Assembly: GCF_027922305.1 (NCBI RefSeq)
Contig: NZ_BSFK01000004.1
Location: forward strand, 34,127 to 98,126
Reading direction: 5' to 3'
Length of the DNA: 64,000 nt
Source: Methylopila jiangsuensis
Lineage (GTDB): Bacteria; Pseudomonadota; Alphaproteobacteria; Rhizobiales; Methylopilaceae
In this document: positions 1-9,996 of the stretch, one piece after another
Position numbering within the stretch: position 1 is the first letter of the stretch
Layout of the letters: each line of letters starts with the position of its first letter
Notes under the pieces: model-generated
The model's input: only the letters and a program-made list of their open reading frames with translations
Database searches by the model: none
Told to the model about the DNA's origin: nothing
Program-made: the position numbers and the translations under genes

Positions 1-1
1 G

Positions 2-157
2 ATCAAGGCCGTCGCCGTCACCATCGTGTGGACCGGCGTGGGCAGCTTCATTCTCTACAAGATCGTGGACGTGCTGGTCGGCCTCCGCGTCTCGGTGGAG
101 GAGGAGCGCGAGGGCCTCGACCTCATCTCCCACGGCGAGCGCGCCTACCACAGCTGA
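2..157 (+). CDS. amtB: Ammonium transporter AmtB, C-terminal end (partial)
   Basis: The window opens inside a reading frame that ends in TGA at 155-157. The 51 visible residues contain the last membrane helix (KAVAVTIVWTGVGSFILYKI), then VDVLVGLRVSVEEEREGLDLISHGERAY. The LRVSVEEEREGLDLxxHGE tail is the hallmark cytoplasmic tail of AmtB/Amt proteins, the part that GlnK/PII contacts. Such proteins conduct ammonium across the inner membrane. The 5' part, including any glnK partner, lies outside the window. A strong terminator follows 26 bases after the stop. Confidence 0.93.
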   Translation: MKAVAVTIVWTGVGSFILYKIVDVLVGLRVSVEEEREGLDLISHGERAYHS

Positions 158-183
158 GCGGATCCGCTCCTTCACGCGACGCG

Positions 184-214
184 AAAGGCCCCGGTTTCCG
201 GGGCCTTTCTTTTT
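184..214 (+). terminator. Rho-independent terminator of amtB
   Basis: A perfect 11-bp stem (AAAGGCCCCGG / CCGGGGCCTTT, 184-194 and 198-208) with a TTT loop is followed by CTTTTT. It lies directly after amtB. The stretch from 215 to 455 holds no gene that I can see and presumably carries the ftsK promoter. Confidence 0.92.
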
Positions 215-455
215 GCGGGCCGGCCGCCCCTTGGCGCTCTTGGGGAATTCCACGCCTGCGGCCGCTCCGGCGGCGAGAAGTAAGCGCCTCTTAACCCTCC
301 CGCTTTACCTTTCGGGGAAGAACCGGCCGAAGTGTCGATCAAGCGTTCATGAGGTTGGCGTCGTTGATGCGGGTGTGGTGTGAGGACAGGGCCGCGGCGA
401 AACGCGGCCGTCGCTGCGGCGGCGCGCGGACCCCCGCGCGGATGGGAGCGTGACC

Positions 456-3086
456 ATGCGCACGCTGAGGACCACGCGCTCCCGCGGTTTCCAGCCCGTC
501 GCGATGCTGCCGGACTCGCTGCGCGAGGCGTTGGCGCGCCGCGCCGTCGAGCTCGGCGGGCTGACGCTGGTCGGCCTTGGCGCGCTCGCCGCCGTGGCGC
601 TCGCCACCTGGTCGGTGCAGGATCCGAGCCTCAGCCACGCCACCGACGCGCCGATCCACAACATGGTCGGCCCCGCCGGCGCGGTGGTGGCCGACCTGCT
701 CACCCAGCTGTTCGGGCTCGCCGCCGCCTTCTTCGTGCTGCCGGTGGCGATCTGGGGCTGGCGTCTGCTCACCCACCGCGCCATCGAGCGCGAGAAGCTC
801 AAGCTCGCGGCCTGGCCGATCTCCGCGGCGCTGCTGGCGGGGTTCGTCGGCTTCTTTCCGGCCTCGCCCGGCTGGCCGCTGCCCACCGGGCTCGGCGGCG
901 TGCTGGGCGACCTGTTCACCATGGCCGCGGACGCAATCGGCTTCACCTCCGGCGTCGCGCGCATCGGCGCCGCCGCCATGCTGGGGCTGGCGGGCCTTGG
1001 CGCCTTCGCGGTCGCGATCGGCCTCATCGGCCCGGACGACGCGGCGGAGGACCTGGCGCCCGCGCCGCGCCGGGACGGGCGGACCGAGCCGGTCCTGACC
1101 CATGCCCCCCGCCGTCCCGCGCCGCAGGTCGCCCCGCAGGCGCAGGACGACTACGACGACGGGGAGGACGACGACCGCCGTCTGGTCTCGCTCGGCCTGC
1201 TGGTGCATTGGGGCCTGTCCGCCAGGGCGGCGCTCGGCCGGGCCGTGTCGCGCCGCGGGCCCGCCTCGAGCGACGACGAGCGCGCGCTGTCGCGCATTCT
1301 GGAACGCGCCGCCGCCGCCGAGGACCGCGACGCCGAAGGCCCCGTGGCGCTGCGCCGGGAGCCCGGCTTCGACCGCCGCGACGCGCCGGACGAGCGCGGC
1401 CGGCGCGAGCCGGTGCTGGCGCCGTCGGTTCTCGGCGGCGCGCCGCAGCAGCTCGCGGGCGCCGAGCGTCCGGCCGGCCGGGTGGCGCCGGTTCCCGCCG
1501 CGCCCCGTCCGGGCCGCCGCATGGCGCGCGAGGCCCAGCCCGACCTGCTCGACCGCGACGGCTACGAGCTGCCGCCGCTGACGCTGCTCGCCGAGCCGAA
1601 GAAGAGCGTCGCCCCGCAGGCGAGCGCGGAGTCGCTGGAGCAGAACGCCCGCATGCTGGAGGAGGTGCTGCAGGACTACGGCGTCCGCGGCGCCATCATC
1701 AACGTGAAGCCCGGTCCCGTGGTCACGCTCTACGAGCTGGAGCCCGCGCCCGGCATCAAGTCGAGCCGCGTGATCGGCCTCGCCGACGACATCGCCCGCT
1801 CCATGAGCGCGGTGGCGGCGCGCGTGGCGGTGATCCCGGGCCGCAACGTCATCGGCATCGAGCTGCCCAACGCAAGGCGCGAGACCGTCTACCTGCGCGA
1901 GCTGCTGGCCTCGGCCGACTTCGAGAAGGCCAAGATGCGGCTGCCCTTGTGCCTCGGCAAGACCATCGGCGGCGAGCCGGTGATCGCGGAGCTCGCCCGC
2001 ATGCCGCACCTGCTGATCGCCGGCACCACCGGCTCGGGCAAGTCGGTCGCCATCAACACCATGATCATGTCGCTGCTCTACCGGCTGAAGCCGGAGGAGT
2101 GCCGGCTGATCATGATCGACCCCAAGATGCTCGAACTCTCCATCTACGAGGGCATCCCCCATCTGCTGACGCCGGTGGTCACCGACCCGAAGAAGGCGGT
2201 GACGGCGCTGAAATGGGCGGTGCGCGAGATGGAGGACCGCTACCGCAAGATGTCCAAGCTCGGCGTGCGCAACATCGACGGCTTCAACGCCCGGGCCGAG
2301 CAGGCGCTCGCCAAGGGCGAGGCCATCACCCGCACGGTGCAGACCGGCTTCGACAAGGACACCGGCGAGGCGGTCTACGAGCAGGAGGTGATGGAGATCG
2401 GCAAGCTGCCCTACATCGTCGTCATCGTGGACGAGATGGCCGATCTCATGCTGGTGGCGGGCAAGGAGATCGAGGGCGCGATCCAGCGTCTCGCCCAGAT
2501 GGCGCGCGCCGCCGGCATCCACATCGTGATGGCGACCCAGCGGCCCTCGGTGGACGTGATCACCGGCACCATCAAGGCCAACTTCCCGACCCGCATCTCG
2601 TTCCAGGTGACGTCCAAGATCGACAGCCGCACCATCCTCGGCGAGATGGGCGCCGAGCAGCTTCTCGGTCAGGGCGACATGCTGCACATGGCCGGCGGCG
2701 GCCGCATCAGCCGCGTCCACGGGCCATACTGCTCGGATCAGGAGGTGGAGGACATCGTGGCGCATCTGAAGCGTCAGGGCCGTCCCGACTATCTCGACGC
2801 GGTGCTGGCGGACGAGGACGGCGAGACGGGCGAGGACGGCGCCGTGCTCGACAAGGGGTCCTTCGGCGACGAGGGCGGCGACGTTTACGATCAGGCGGTG
2901 CAGGTGGTGCTGCGCGACAAGAAGTGCTCCACCTCCTACATCCAGCGCCGGCTGCAGATCGGCTACAACCGCGCCGCCTCGCTGGTGGAGCGCATGGAGA
3001 AGGAAGGCGTGGTCGGCCCCGCCAACCACGCCGGCAAGCGCGAGATCCTGCTCGCGACCGAAGACCGCGACGACGACGCGGCGTAA
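456..3086 (+). CDS. ftsK: DNA translocase FtsK
   Basis: This encodes the septal DNA pump that moves chromosome termini and activates XerCD at dif. The 876-residue protein has an N-terminal membrane domain (about four hydrophobic helices in residues 25-190), a short acidic and Pro-rich linker (to about 380), and the RecA-like motor. Walker A GTTGSGKS is near residue 523 and the Walker B-type [12 protein letters not shown] near 650. The C-terminal winged-helix gamma domain ([20 protein letters not shown]) reads KOPS sites. The linker is short compared with E. coli FtsK, as is usual in alphaproteobacteria. I chose the ATG at 456 because GGGAG at 444-448 is correctly spaced; a GTG at 450 is the alternative. 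Confidence 0.95.
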   Translation: MRTLRTTRSRGFQPVAMLPDSLREALARRAVELGGLTLVGLGALAAVALATWSVQDPSLSHATDAPIHNMVGPAGAVVADLLTQLFGLAAAFFVLPVAIWGWRLLTHRAIEREKLKLAAWPISAALLAGFVGFFPASPGWPLPTGLGGVLGDLFTMAADAIGFTSGVARIGAAAMLGLAGLGAFAVAIGLIGPDDAAEDLAPAPRRDGRTEPVLTHAPRRPAPQVAPQAQDDYDDGEDDDRRLVSLGLLVHWGLSARAALGRAVSRRGPASSDDERALSRILERAAAAEDRDAEGPVALRREPGFDRRDAPDERGRREPVLAPSVLGGAPQQLAGAERPAGRVAPVPAAPRPGRRMAREAQPDLLDRDGYELPPLTLLAEPKKSVAPQASAESLEQNARMLEEVLQDYGVRGAIINVKPGPVVTLYELEPAPGIKSSRVIGLADDIARSMSAVAARVAVIPGRNVIGIELPNARRETVYLRELLASADFEKAKMRLPLCLGKTIGGEPVIAELARMPHLLIAGTTGSGKSVAINTMIMSLLYRLKPEECRLIMIDPKMLELSIYEGIPHLLTPVVTDPKKAVTALKWAVREMEDRYRKMSKLGVRNIDGFNARAEQALAKGEAITRTVQTGFDKDTGEAVYEQEVMEIGKLPYIVVIVDEMADLMLVAGKEIEGAIQRLAQMARAAGIHIVMATQRPSVDVITGTIKANFPTRISFQVTSKIDSRTILGEMGAEQLLGQGDMLHMAGGGRISRVHGPYCSDQEVEDIVAHLKRQGRPDYLDAVLADEDGETGEDGAVLDKGSFGDEGGDVYDQAVQVVLRDKKCSTSYIQRRLQIGYNRAASLVERMEKEGVVGPANHAGKREILLATEDRDDDAA

Positions 3087-3162
3087 GGTCCCGCGACGCC
3101 GCTTGCGCAACCGATCACGTTCAGGCTATGGCGGCCCGGATGCAACTTCCGGGAGCATGTCG

Positions 3163-4083
3163 ATGGCTGACGCGGTGATCCGCAAGCCCGGCTTCGGGGC
3201 CGCCGCGCTGACCTTTCTGCTGTCGCTCCTGCTGCCGCCGGCCGGCTACCTCTACATTGGTCACGCCCGTCGCGGCCTCGCGCAACTGGCCGTCCTGCTC
3301 GGGCTGATTGCGCTTCCCGCGTTCGGGCCGGCGGCGCTGTTCCAGAGCGCGGCCGGGCTCGCGGCTTACGTGGCGCTCGGCGTCATCGCGCTTCTGGCTT
3401 TCTTGGCGGACTCCGTCCGTCTCCTGCTCATGGGACGGGCTCGGCGCGGCCTGCCGTATCAGCGCTGGTGGGTCTACGCGGCGGTCGTGGCGGGATGGTT
3501 TGGATACGGCTTTGCGGACGACGCGCTGAAACAGGCCGATCTGAAGACCGTCCGCAGCTACCGGGCCCCAAGCTCATCCTCGCTGCCGACCCTGCGGACC
3601 GGCGAGGCCTTCATCGCGACGCGCCTGAGCGATCCGCTGCGGCGCGGCGATCTCGTGCTTTACCGCGTGGCGAACGACGCCCGCGTTGGCCGGGTGATGG
3701 CGCTGGGCGGCGACCGCATCGCGATGCGGAACGGCGCGGTGGTCCTCAACGGCGTCGAACTGAAGCGGGAGGCCGCGCCGCCGTTCGTCTCGCCGGCGGG
3801 CGAGGGGATGCCGGCCCGCGAGCTGCCGGCGTTCCGCGAGACCAACGCCGAGGGCCGTTCCTACCTGACGCTCGATCTGAACGAGAACGGTTTCCTCGAC
3901 AACGCCGATGAAGTCGAGGTTCCGGCCGGCCACGTGTTCCTGATGGGCGACAACCGGGACAACTCCTTGGACAGCCGGGCGCCGGGCGCGGTCGGCTTTG
4001 TGCCGGAGGCCAACGTCCCCCGGCGCGTCGGCCTGATCTACTGGAGCCGCGACTCCGACCGGATCGGGACGGTGGTCGAGTAA
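3163..4083 (+). CDS. S26 signal-peptidase-like membrane protein lacking the catalytic lysine
   Basis: The 306-residue protein has about four hydrophobic segments in residues 10-120. PPAGYLYIGHARRGL near residue 25 looks like a small TM2-type motif. A periplasmic LepB-like domain follows. Box B is present as SSSLPTL (Ser139 would be the nucleophile), and the C-terminal box MGDNRDNSLDSR is excellent. In the lysine box, normally YIKRVIGLPGD, the sequence reads RVGRVMALGGD, so Gly176 sits where the general-base lysine belongs. Family knowledge says that Ser/Lys dyad enzymes need this lysine, so it may be inactive or use another base. GGGAG upstream fits the ATG at 3163; ATG 3157 and TTG 3103 are in the same frame. 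Confidence 0.75.
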   Translation: MADAVIRKPGFGAAALTFLLSLLLPPAGYLYIGHARRGLAQLAVLLGLIALPAFGPAALFQSAAGLAAYVALGVIALLAFLADSVRLLLMGRARRGLPYQRWWVYAAVVAGWFGYGFADDALKQADLKTVRSYRAPSSSSLPTLRTGEAFIATRLSDPLRRGDLVLYRVANDARVGRVMALGGDRIAMRNGAVVLNGVELKREAAPPFVSPAGEGMPARELPAFRETNAEGRSYLTLDLNENGFLDNADEVEVPAGHVFLMGDNRDNSLDSRAPGAVGFVPEANVPRRVGLIYWSRDSDRIGTVVE

Positions 4084-4089
4084 GACGCG

Positions 4090-5067
4090 CTACCGGCTGC
4101 GCGTCAGACCCTCGTCCAGCCGGATTCCGGCGCGGGCGCCCAGCAGGCGCTCGGCGGCTTCCGTGTCGAAGATCGCCTTCCGCGCGAACAGCGCGCGTTC
4201 GCCGGCTGAGGGCGCCAAGGCCTCGCCTTCGAGACCGGGCAGCCCGAGCCGGCGCCAGAGTTTGGCGGGCGTGGCGAGCCTCGCGTTCCACGTGAGAGCG
4301 GCGGGCGAGAGGCGGCGGGGCGGAGCGTCGCCGAAGGCCCCCGCGAGCGCGCCGAAATAGGCGTTCCAGCTCGGGGTGTCCGGGCCGACCAGATGAAGCG
4401 CCGCCGCGGGGGGCAACTCCAGCCGCTCAGGCCCAGCGAGCCGCCGGGCGGCGGCGGCGGTCAAGGCCGCCACGTCCTCCACATGGATCAGCGGCGCGAT
4501 TCCGTCGCCGGCCGCGCCCATGTCGCCCACCGCCCCGGTCGCGAGGCGCCGGCGCAGCTTGTCGATCCAGAACCGGCTGCCCGGCCCGTAGACAACGCCG
4601 GGGCGCAGCAGCAGCGCCCGGCGCGCGGGGTTCTGCGCCGCCCAGTCGCGCGCGGCCCTTTCGCAGGCGACCTTGGCCTCGCCGTAAGGCCCGAGCGGGC
4701 CGAGGCCCTCGTCCTCCTCCCGGATCGGGCCGTCGCGCTCGCCATAAACCGCGATCGAGGACATCAGGATCAGGCTCGGGACGCCGTTCGCCGCCATGGC
4801 CTCCAGCAGCCGCCGGGTCTGGGGCGCCATGTCCGCGTCGGCGCCATAGGCGGCGTGGATCACCACGTCCACGCCGCTCGTCGCCGCCGCGATCTGCTCC
4901 GGCCGGTCGAGGTCGCAGGGCGTGGGCGTGATCGCGGGGGCGAGATCATGCGCAAGCGGCGCCCGGCGCAGGCCCGCGCGCACCGCGAAGCCCTCGTCCG
5001 CCAGCCGGGCCGCGACGCGGGCGCCGATGAAGCCGCCGGCGCCGGTGACGAGCGCGAGGGGCGTCAT
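4090..5067 (-). CDS. NAD-dependent epimerase/dehydratase family protein
   Basis: An extended short-chain dehydrogenase of 325 residues. The Rossmann dinucleotide-binding motif GAGGFIG is at residues 8-14. The segment SSIAVYGE, with the later YGEAK, supplies the usual Ser and YxxxK catalytic pieces, which is typical of nucleotide-sugar epimerases and reductases. Its ATG overlaps the stop of the upstream flippase gene by four bases (ATGA), so the two are translationally coupled. That places it in surface-polysaccharide synthesis. The exact sugar substrate cannot be read from the sequence. Confidence 0.85.
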   Translation of the reverse strand: MTPLALVTGAGGFIGARVAARLADEGFAVRAGLRRAPLAHDLAPAITPTPCDLDRPEQIAAATSGVDVVIHAAYGADADMAPQTRRLLEAMAANGVPSLILMSSIAVYGERDGPIREEDEGLGPLGPYGEAKVACERAARDWAAQNPARRALLLRPGVVYGPGSRFWIDKLRRRLATGAVGDMGAAGDGIAPLIHVEDVAALTAAAARRLAGPERLELPPAAALHLVGPDTPSWNAYFGALAGAFGDAPPRRLSPAALTWNARLATPAKLWRRLGLPGLEGEALAPSAGERALFARKAIFDTEAAERLLGARAGIRLDEGLTRSR

Positions 5068-6518
5068 GAGGTGGTCTCCGCCGGGCGGCCGCGTCGGGGC
5101 CGCAGCTCCAGCGCCATGGCGCGCAGGGTGTGACGGGCGAAGACGGCGAGCAGCGCCACATAGAGCGCGGCGCCTGCCGCCGCGGCGCCGAGCACGGCCG
5201 CGAGATCCCCGTAAGGCCGCAGCGCGGCGACCAGCGCGGCCGCGGCGAGCCCCATGGCCGCCGACAGCGCCCAGGCGGGCGCGAGCGCCACCACGCGCCG
5301 CCTGGGGGGCCAGCCGAGCACGGCGGCCGGCAGCAGCAGCGCCATGGCGGCCTGCGCCCCGTCGCCGATCAGGCGCGCGAAGCCGACGGCCGGCGGCCCG
5401 AGCGGGATGGCGAGCACCAGCACCGCAAGGGTGGCGGCGAAGCCGAGCAGGCTGGAGGCGAGCCCGAACTCCGGCCGCCCCGCCGCCGACAGCGCGGTGA
5501 ACACCAGCCGCGCGGGCACGGCGAGCGCCCCGCCGAGCGCGAGGCAGACGGCGATCTCGCCGGCCGACTCCCAGCCCGGCCCCGCCACCAGCGGCAGCAG
5601 CGCCGGCGTCACCGCCGCAAGCCCCACGAACACCGGCGCGATCAGATAGGCGGTCCGCCCCGCCACCAGCCCCGGCGTGGCGCCGGGCCGGGCGAAGAAC
5701 GAGAACGACAGGTTGTGGGCGGTGGCCACGATCGCGCCGCGGATCGGCTCGATCAGCCGCATGGCCATGTTGACGTAGCCGAGCGTGGTGACGCCGTAGG
5801 CCGCGCCCACCACGGTGTTGAAGGCGAGGTAGGTCAGGTTGTCCGCGAGCCGTTCCAGAAACGAGAAGCCGGCGAAGCGGCTGAGCTCCTTCAGCCGCGC
5901 GGTGGACCAGCGCGGCCGGATGAGCGCGCCGAGCCGCGCCTGCAGCAGGACGGCGCGGGCGATCATCACGAACAGCCGCACCCCGATCAGCGCCCAGACG
6001 CCCGCGCCGGCGACGGCGAGGGCGAGGCTCAACGAGACGCCGATCACATGGCCCATGAGGCTGGCGTAGGCCACGTCGTTGAAGCGGCGGCGGCGGCGGG
6101 CGAGCGCGGTGGCGATGTCGGTGTGGCCGCTGAAGAACATGGCGAGTGACGCCACCGGCAGCAGCAGCCCGAGCTCCGGCGCGTCGTAGAAGGCGCCGAG
6201 CGCCATGCCGCCGGGAATGGTGAGCAGCAGCAGCGCAAGCCCCGCGAGCCACGAGGCGGCGAGCGCCGCCTCCAGATGCGAGCGCCGCAGCCGCTTGCGC
6301 TGGGCCAGCGCTTCCTCGAACGGCGCGCCCACGAACACGGAGAGCACGGCGACCACGGTCAGCGCCAGCGCCGTGACGCCGAAGTCGCGCGGCTCCAGCA
6401 GGCGCGACAGCACGGCGGTGCTGAGGGTGAGCAGAAGGATGCGGCCGATGGCGTCCGCGCCGGCCCAGCCGATCCAGCCGATCACCTTCGTCCCGCGTGG
6501 GCGCGCGCTTTCGGGCAT
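5064..6518 (-). CDS. Polysaccharide flippase (Wzx/MATE-like oligosaccharide exporter)
   Basis: A 484-residue, almost entirely hydrophobic protein with about 12-14 membrane helices. The start WAGADAIGRILLLTLSTAVLSRLLEPRDFGVTALALTVV is the typical opening of polysaccharide-biosynthesis (Wzx) flippases, which move lipid-linked repeat units across the inner membrane. It lies between a Wzz/GumC-like gene 23 bases upstream and an epimerase gene that overlaps its stop codon, forming a three-gene exopolysaccharide or O-antigen operon. Confidence 0.85.
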   Translation of the reverse strand: MPESARPRGTKVIGWIGWAGADAIGRILLLTLSTAVLSRLLEPRDFGVTALALTVVAVLSVFVGAPFEEALAQRKRLRRSHLEAALAASWLAGLALLLLTIPGGMALGAFYDAPELGLLLPVASLAMFFSGHTDIATALARRRRRFNDVAYASLMGHVIGVSLSLALAVAGAGVWALIGVRLFVMIARAVLLQARLGALIRPRWSTARLKELSRFAGFSFLERLADNLTYLAFNTVVGAAYGVTTLGYVNMAMRLIEPIRGAIVATAHNLSFSFFARPGATPGLVAGRTAYLIAPVFVGLAAVTPALLPLVAGPGWESAGEIAVCLALGGALAVPARLVFTALSAAGRPEFGLASSLLGFAATLAVLVLAIPLGPPAVGFARLIGDGAQAAMALLLPAAVLGWPPRRRVVALAPAWALSAAMGLAAAALVAALRPYGDLAAVLGAAAAGAALYVALLAVFARHTLRAMALELRPRRGRPAETTS

Positions 6519-6541
6519 GGGAGACTTACGCCGCCCCGCGG

Positions 6542-8242
6542 TCAGCGGATCAGGCGCCGGTCATCCGCAGGCCGGGGGCCCGCCGCGGCCGCGGCCCGGC
6601 GCAGGGCCTCCGACAGGCGCGACGAGGCGTCCTCGGCGGCGACGGGCGCGACCGGCGAGGCCGGCGTCGGGGAGGGGGCGGGCGCGACCTCCGGCCGGAC
6701 CGTGACGTCCGGCTGGGCCGCGAGGTCCGGCTTCGGCGCGAGGTCCGCCGCCGGCCGGCGGCGGCCGATGGGGCCGGTGGACCTGTAGATGGCGCCGCGG
6801 CGCTGGGCGCGGCCGAACGACGCCATGGCCCAGAGCGCGACGGCGCCCAGCGCCAGCATCACGCCGAGCGTCGCGCCGACGATCGCCCAGGCGGCGCTCG
6901 CGACCAGACCGGAGCCTGCGCTCGCCGGCACGGCGGTGGAGGCGATCCGCAGGTTGACGGCGGAGATGCGGCCGAACTCATCCGCCTCGCGGGAGCGGTT
7001 CTCGAACGAGGTCAGGAGCCCGCGATTGGCGGCGGCCTCCTGCTCCAGCGCGTTCAGTTCGATCTGGTTCTGGCGGGCGCGGCCGACCTCCGCCGTCAGG
7101 TCGGAGACGCGGCGGTTCAGCTCCTGCTGCTCGTTCTCCGCGCGGCCGAGATCGACGCGGGCGGCGTCGCGGATGCGGTTCAGCTCGAAGCGGATGCCCT
7201 GCTCGATCTCGGTGACGCGCGAGCGCGCGTTGGTGAGCGCGGGATGGCGCGGGCCGAGGTTGAGGCTGGCCTCGGCCAGATTCTCCCGCGCCGCGCTCAG
7301 CCGCTCGATCAGATAGGACACGGTGCGCATGTCCTCGGTGGCGGTCAGCGCGCCGAGCGAGCCCAGATTGCGCTGCGCCTCGTCGAACTGGCGCACGCGG
7401 GCGGCGGCCTTGGCGGCGCGCCCCTGCGCCGCTGTGGCCTCGGTGACGGCCTCCTCCAGCCTCTGCTCCACCACCAGCCGGTCGCCGGCCTTGACGAGGC
7501 CGTGCTCGCGGCGGAAGCGCTCGGCCTTGGCCTCGGACTCCGCCAGACGGTTGCGCAGCGTCTCCAGCCGTCCGGTGAGCTCCTGCGTCAGCTTGCGGCC
7601 GGATTCGGCGCGGGTGTCGGCGTCCTCGGCGATGAAGGCGCGCACCACCCCGTTGGCGATTCGCGCCGCGAGGTCCGACGTGGCGGCGGTGGCGGCCACG
7701 TCGACCAGATAGCTCCGCTCGCCGCGCTTGATGACGAGCGCGCGCCGGAGCGCGTTGACCATGCCGGGGTCGGCCCGCTCCTCGGCCCCGAGGCTGCCCC
7801 GCAGATCGTCCTCGCCGGTTTTTTCCGCGGCGGCCGCCGCGTCGCGCAGGCTTTTGCGGAAGGCGGGGTCGTCGGCCAGATTCTCGGTCCGGATCGCCCG
7901 GGCCAGCACGCGCTCGGAGGTGATGAGCTGCATCTGGCTTTCGACGAAATTGATGGCGGCGTTGGCGTCGAGCTGGCTGTTGACCATCTCGTTCGGGAAC
8001 ACCTGCAGCGCGCGCGGATCGATCAGCAGCTGGGCGGTCGCCACATGCTTCGACGGCAGAGTTGCCTTGACCGCGAGGCCGAGCACGGCGCCGACCACGG
8101 CGAGCGCCAGCACCAGCCACACGGCCCGCCGCAGGTGCGAGAGGAACGCGTCGAACGCCTGCGGCCAGGTCTGCGCCGAAGTCTGCGCCGAATCTCGCGT
8201 GAACGTCTGCGGCTCCGGGGCGGCGGCTGGCTGCTGGGTCAT
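6542..8242 (-). CDS. Wzz/GumC-type chain-length determinant (exopolysaccharide transport)
   Basis: This 566-residue inner-membrane protein has a first membrane helix near residues 38-60 (RAVWLVLALAVVGAVLGLAV), a long periplasmic coiled-coil region (about 200-410, rich in Glu, Arg and Ala heptads), and a second helix near 440-470. The cytoplasmic tail is Pro/Ala-rich. There is no C-terminal BY-kinase domain, so it is a GumC/Wzz-like polysaccharide co-polymerase without the tyrosine kinase. It is first in the operon with the flippase and epimerase genes, and its promoter should lie in 8243-8360. Confidence 0.85.
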   Translation of the reverse strand: MTQQPAAAPEPQTFTRDSAQTSAQTWPQAFDAFLSHLRRAVWLVLALAVVGAVLGLAVKATLPSKHVATAQLLIDPRALQVFPNEMVNSQLDANAAINFVESQMQLITSERVLARAIRTENLADDPAFRKSLRDAAAAAEKTGEDDLRGSLGAEERADPGMVNALRRALVIKRGERSYLVDVAATAATSDLAARIANGVVRAFIAEDADTRAESGRKLTQELTGRLETLRNRLAESEAKAERFRREHGLVKAGDRLVVEQRLEEAVTEATAAQGRAAKAAARVRQFDEAQRNLGSLGALTATEDMRTVSYLIERLSAARENLAEASLNLGPRHPALTNARSRVTEIEQGIRFELNRIRDAARVDLGRAENEQQELNRRVSDLTAEVGRARQNQIELNALEQEAAANRGLLTSFENRSREADEFGRISAVNLRIASTAVPASAGSGLVASAAWAIVGATLGVMLALGAVALWAMASFGRAQRRGAIYRSTGPIGRRRPAADLAPKPDLAAQPDVTVRPEVAPAPSPTPASPVAPVAAEDASSRLSEALRRAAAAAGPRPADDRRLIR

Positions 8243-8368
8243 CGTCCTGCCGTTCTCCGCCTCGTTCGCGACCTTCGACGGATCACGCCCGCCACTCGGA
8301 ACAAACTCCTGCTACGACAAGCTTAACATGCCGTTCCCCGAGCGGGAGTCCCAAGAGTCGCGGCGCTT

Positions 8369-8398
8369 GCGGGGAGGCGGCCGAAGCCGCCTCCCCGC
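8369..8398. other. Strong intergenic hairpin between glk and the polysaccharide operon
   Basis: A perfect 13-bp stem (GCGGGGAGGCGGC / GCCGCCTCCCCGC) with a CGAA loop. Neither strand has a good U-run after it, so I do not call it a classical terminator. It lies in the 382-base gap (8243-8624) between the end of glk and the start of the Wzz-like gene, both on the minus strand. The rest of that gap is AT-richer and presumably promoter; I see no gene in it. Confidence 0.6.
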
Positions 8399-8624
8399 TT
8401 CGCTCCGGCCGGGAATGGCGTGGCCGGACCGACGTCGGCGAGGCGCGGAGGGCGCCCCGAAGATCGACGCTGCGACCTCAGAATGGCGAGGAAATCCGGA
8501 AAAAGCGAGTAAAATTGGATTTAAATCGCGTGGAACCCCTGTCTGAACTGAAAACAGGGTTAACAGCCTAAGAGATGTGCTCGGAAGTCCAAGTATTGAT
8601 GTCCATTATGAGACGGATCATGCC

Positions 8625-9587
8625 TCAGCGTGAGGCGCCGTCCCGTTCTGGGGCAGGTCCCGCAAGCGCGGCGCAGCCGATCAGGCCCGCCACGTCCGAC
8701 GTCACGATCACGGTGGCGGTGCGGCGCATCAGATCGTCATGGGGGCGCTTGGCCTCGAAGGCGGCGCGGAACGCCGCCGGGTCGATCAGCGCGCTGAGGC
8801 GCGGAACCACGCCGCCGCAGAGGTAGACGCCGCCCTGGGCGCCCAGCGTCAGCGCCATGTCGCCGGCGAAGCGCGCCAGCAACCGGAGATAGAGCGCGAC
8901 CGAGGCGAGGGCGTGGACGTCGCCGGCCTCCGCCCGCGTGCGCACCTCGGCCGTGTCGATCGCCGCGTCCCCCCGGCCTGCGACCGCGCCGGCCGCCGCG
9001 TGCAGCCGGGCGAGGCCGGGCCCGGACAGAGCCCATTCCGCCGACACCCGCCCGAAGTCGCGCCGGAGCGCCTGCAGGATCGCAAACTCCTCAGAGTCGA
9101 TCGCGGCGAGTTCGATGTGGCCGCCCTCGCTCGGCGCCGGAATCCAGCCGCCGCCCGCCGGCCGCAACCCGGCGACGCCGAGCCCGGTGCCGGGGCCGAG
9201 CGCCGCCTTGGGCGCATGGATCGGGGTCGCCTCGCCGATGGGGGTCAGTTCGTCGGCGCTGTAATGGGGCAGGGCGGCGGCCTGGGCCACGAAGTCGTTC
9301 ACCAGCGCCACGCGCGTCAGGCCGAAGCGGCGCTCCAGCGCGTGGCCGTCGATCAGCCAGTCCCGGTTGGTGAGGCGCATGGCGTCGCCGAACACCGGCC
9401 CGGCGACCGCGAGCACGGCGCGGTCCGGCCGCTCGGGCGCGGCGTCCAGATAGGCGGCGACCTCGTCCTCGAACGTGGCGAAGCCGTCGTTGGCGAGCGT
9501 TCGCACGGCGCGGGGACGCACGGCGTCCCCGTCCACCAGACCGAAGCGGCCGTTCGTGCCGCCGATGTCGCCGACGAGGAGGGTCAA
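8625..9587 (-). CDS. glk: Glucokinase
   Basis: An ATP-dependent glucokinase of the Glk (not ROK) family that phosphorylates cytoplasmic glucose to glucose-6-phosphate. The 320-residue protein has the N-terminal phosphate-binding motif GDIGGTNGRFGL (6-17), ALVNDFVAQA (glucose and Asp region near 98-107), LGPGTGLGVAGL (about 134-145), and SEGGHIE. The length is normal for the family. The only plausible start is TTG at 9585-9587, since no ATG precedes the GDIGG motif in frame. No obvious Shine-Dalgarno is seen, which is mildly unusual. Confidence 0.9.
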   Translation of the reverse strand: MTLLVGDIGGTNGRFGLVDGDAVRPRAVRTLANDGFATFEDEVAAYLDAAPERPDRAVLAVAGPVFGDAMRLTNRDWLIDGHALERRFGLTRVALVNDFVAQAAALPHYSADELTPIGEATPIHAPKAALGPGTGLGVAGLRPAGGGWIPAPSEGGHIELAAIDSEEFAILQALRRDFGRVSAEWALSGPGLARLHAAAGAVAGRGDAAIDTAEVRTRAEAGDVHALASVALYLRLLARFAGDMALTLGAQGGVYLCGGVVPRLSALIDPAAFRAAFEAKRPHDDLMRRTATVIVTSDVAGLIGCAALAGPAPERDGASR

Positions 9588-9655
9588 GGCTGAAGACTCA
9601 CGGGATCAGGCGGGGCGGGAGACGCGGGTCACAGGGCGGCATTCGACGGCGCCGG

Positions 9656-9937
9656 TCAACCGAGATCGAACAGCCGCACACGTCGCACCTTGACGAACGG
9701 CCGGACAGCCTCCTCAAAGGCGAGGCGCGCGGGCGCGTCGTCGGCCTCCGCCGCGGCGTCGCTGGCGTAGAGCGTCGAGGTGAGGAAGAAGCCCGGCGCC
9801 TCGGGGTCCTCGGCGATGGCGACGCCCCGGCATTCGGGATCGCTGCGCTCCATCTCCCGCGCGCTCGCGAACGCCGCCGCCCGGAAGGCGGCGATGTTCT
9901 GGGGCTCGACCTCGAAGACGGTGGCGACAAGCTTCAT
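9656..9937 (-). CDS. Small antibiotic-biosynthesis-monooxygenase-like (dimeric alpha-beta barrel) protein
   Basis: A 93-residue protein starting MKLVATVFEVEPQNIAAFR, with FEEAVRPFVK near the C-terminus. This pattern of a beta strand, a helix carrying REMERSDPECRGVAIAED, then FFLTSTLYASDAA matches the dimeric alpha-beta barrel (ABM/YgiN-like) family of small quinol monooxygenases and similar proteins. The substrate is unknown. It lies between glk (downstream) and a divergent pseudouridine synthase gene. Confidence 0.6.
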   Translation of the reverse strand: MKLVATVFEVEPQNIAAFRAAAFASAREMERSDPECRGVAIAEDPEAPGFFLTSTLYASDAAAEADDAPARLAFEEAVRPFVKVRRVRLFDLG

Positions 9938-9996
9938 GAGCGCGACATAGTGCGGGCGCGACGCCCGCCAACACACAAAAGGGTCCTTGAGCCGAG

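Noticed and set aside
339..3110. A 2.8-kb open frame on the minus strand opposite ftsK
   Set aside because: It is a shadow of ftsK in GC-rich DNA: composition is Arg/Ala/His-rich with no domain, while the plus strand encodes complete FtsK motifs.
8369..8398. Hairpin as a classical glk terminator
   Set aside because: No T-run follows it on the minus strand, so it is listed only as a hairpin.
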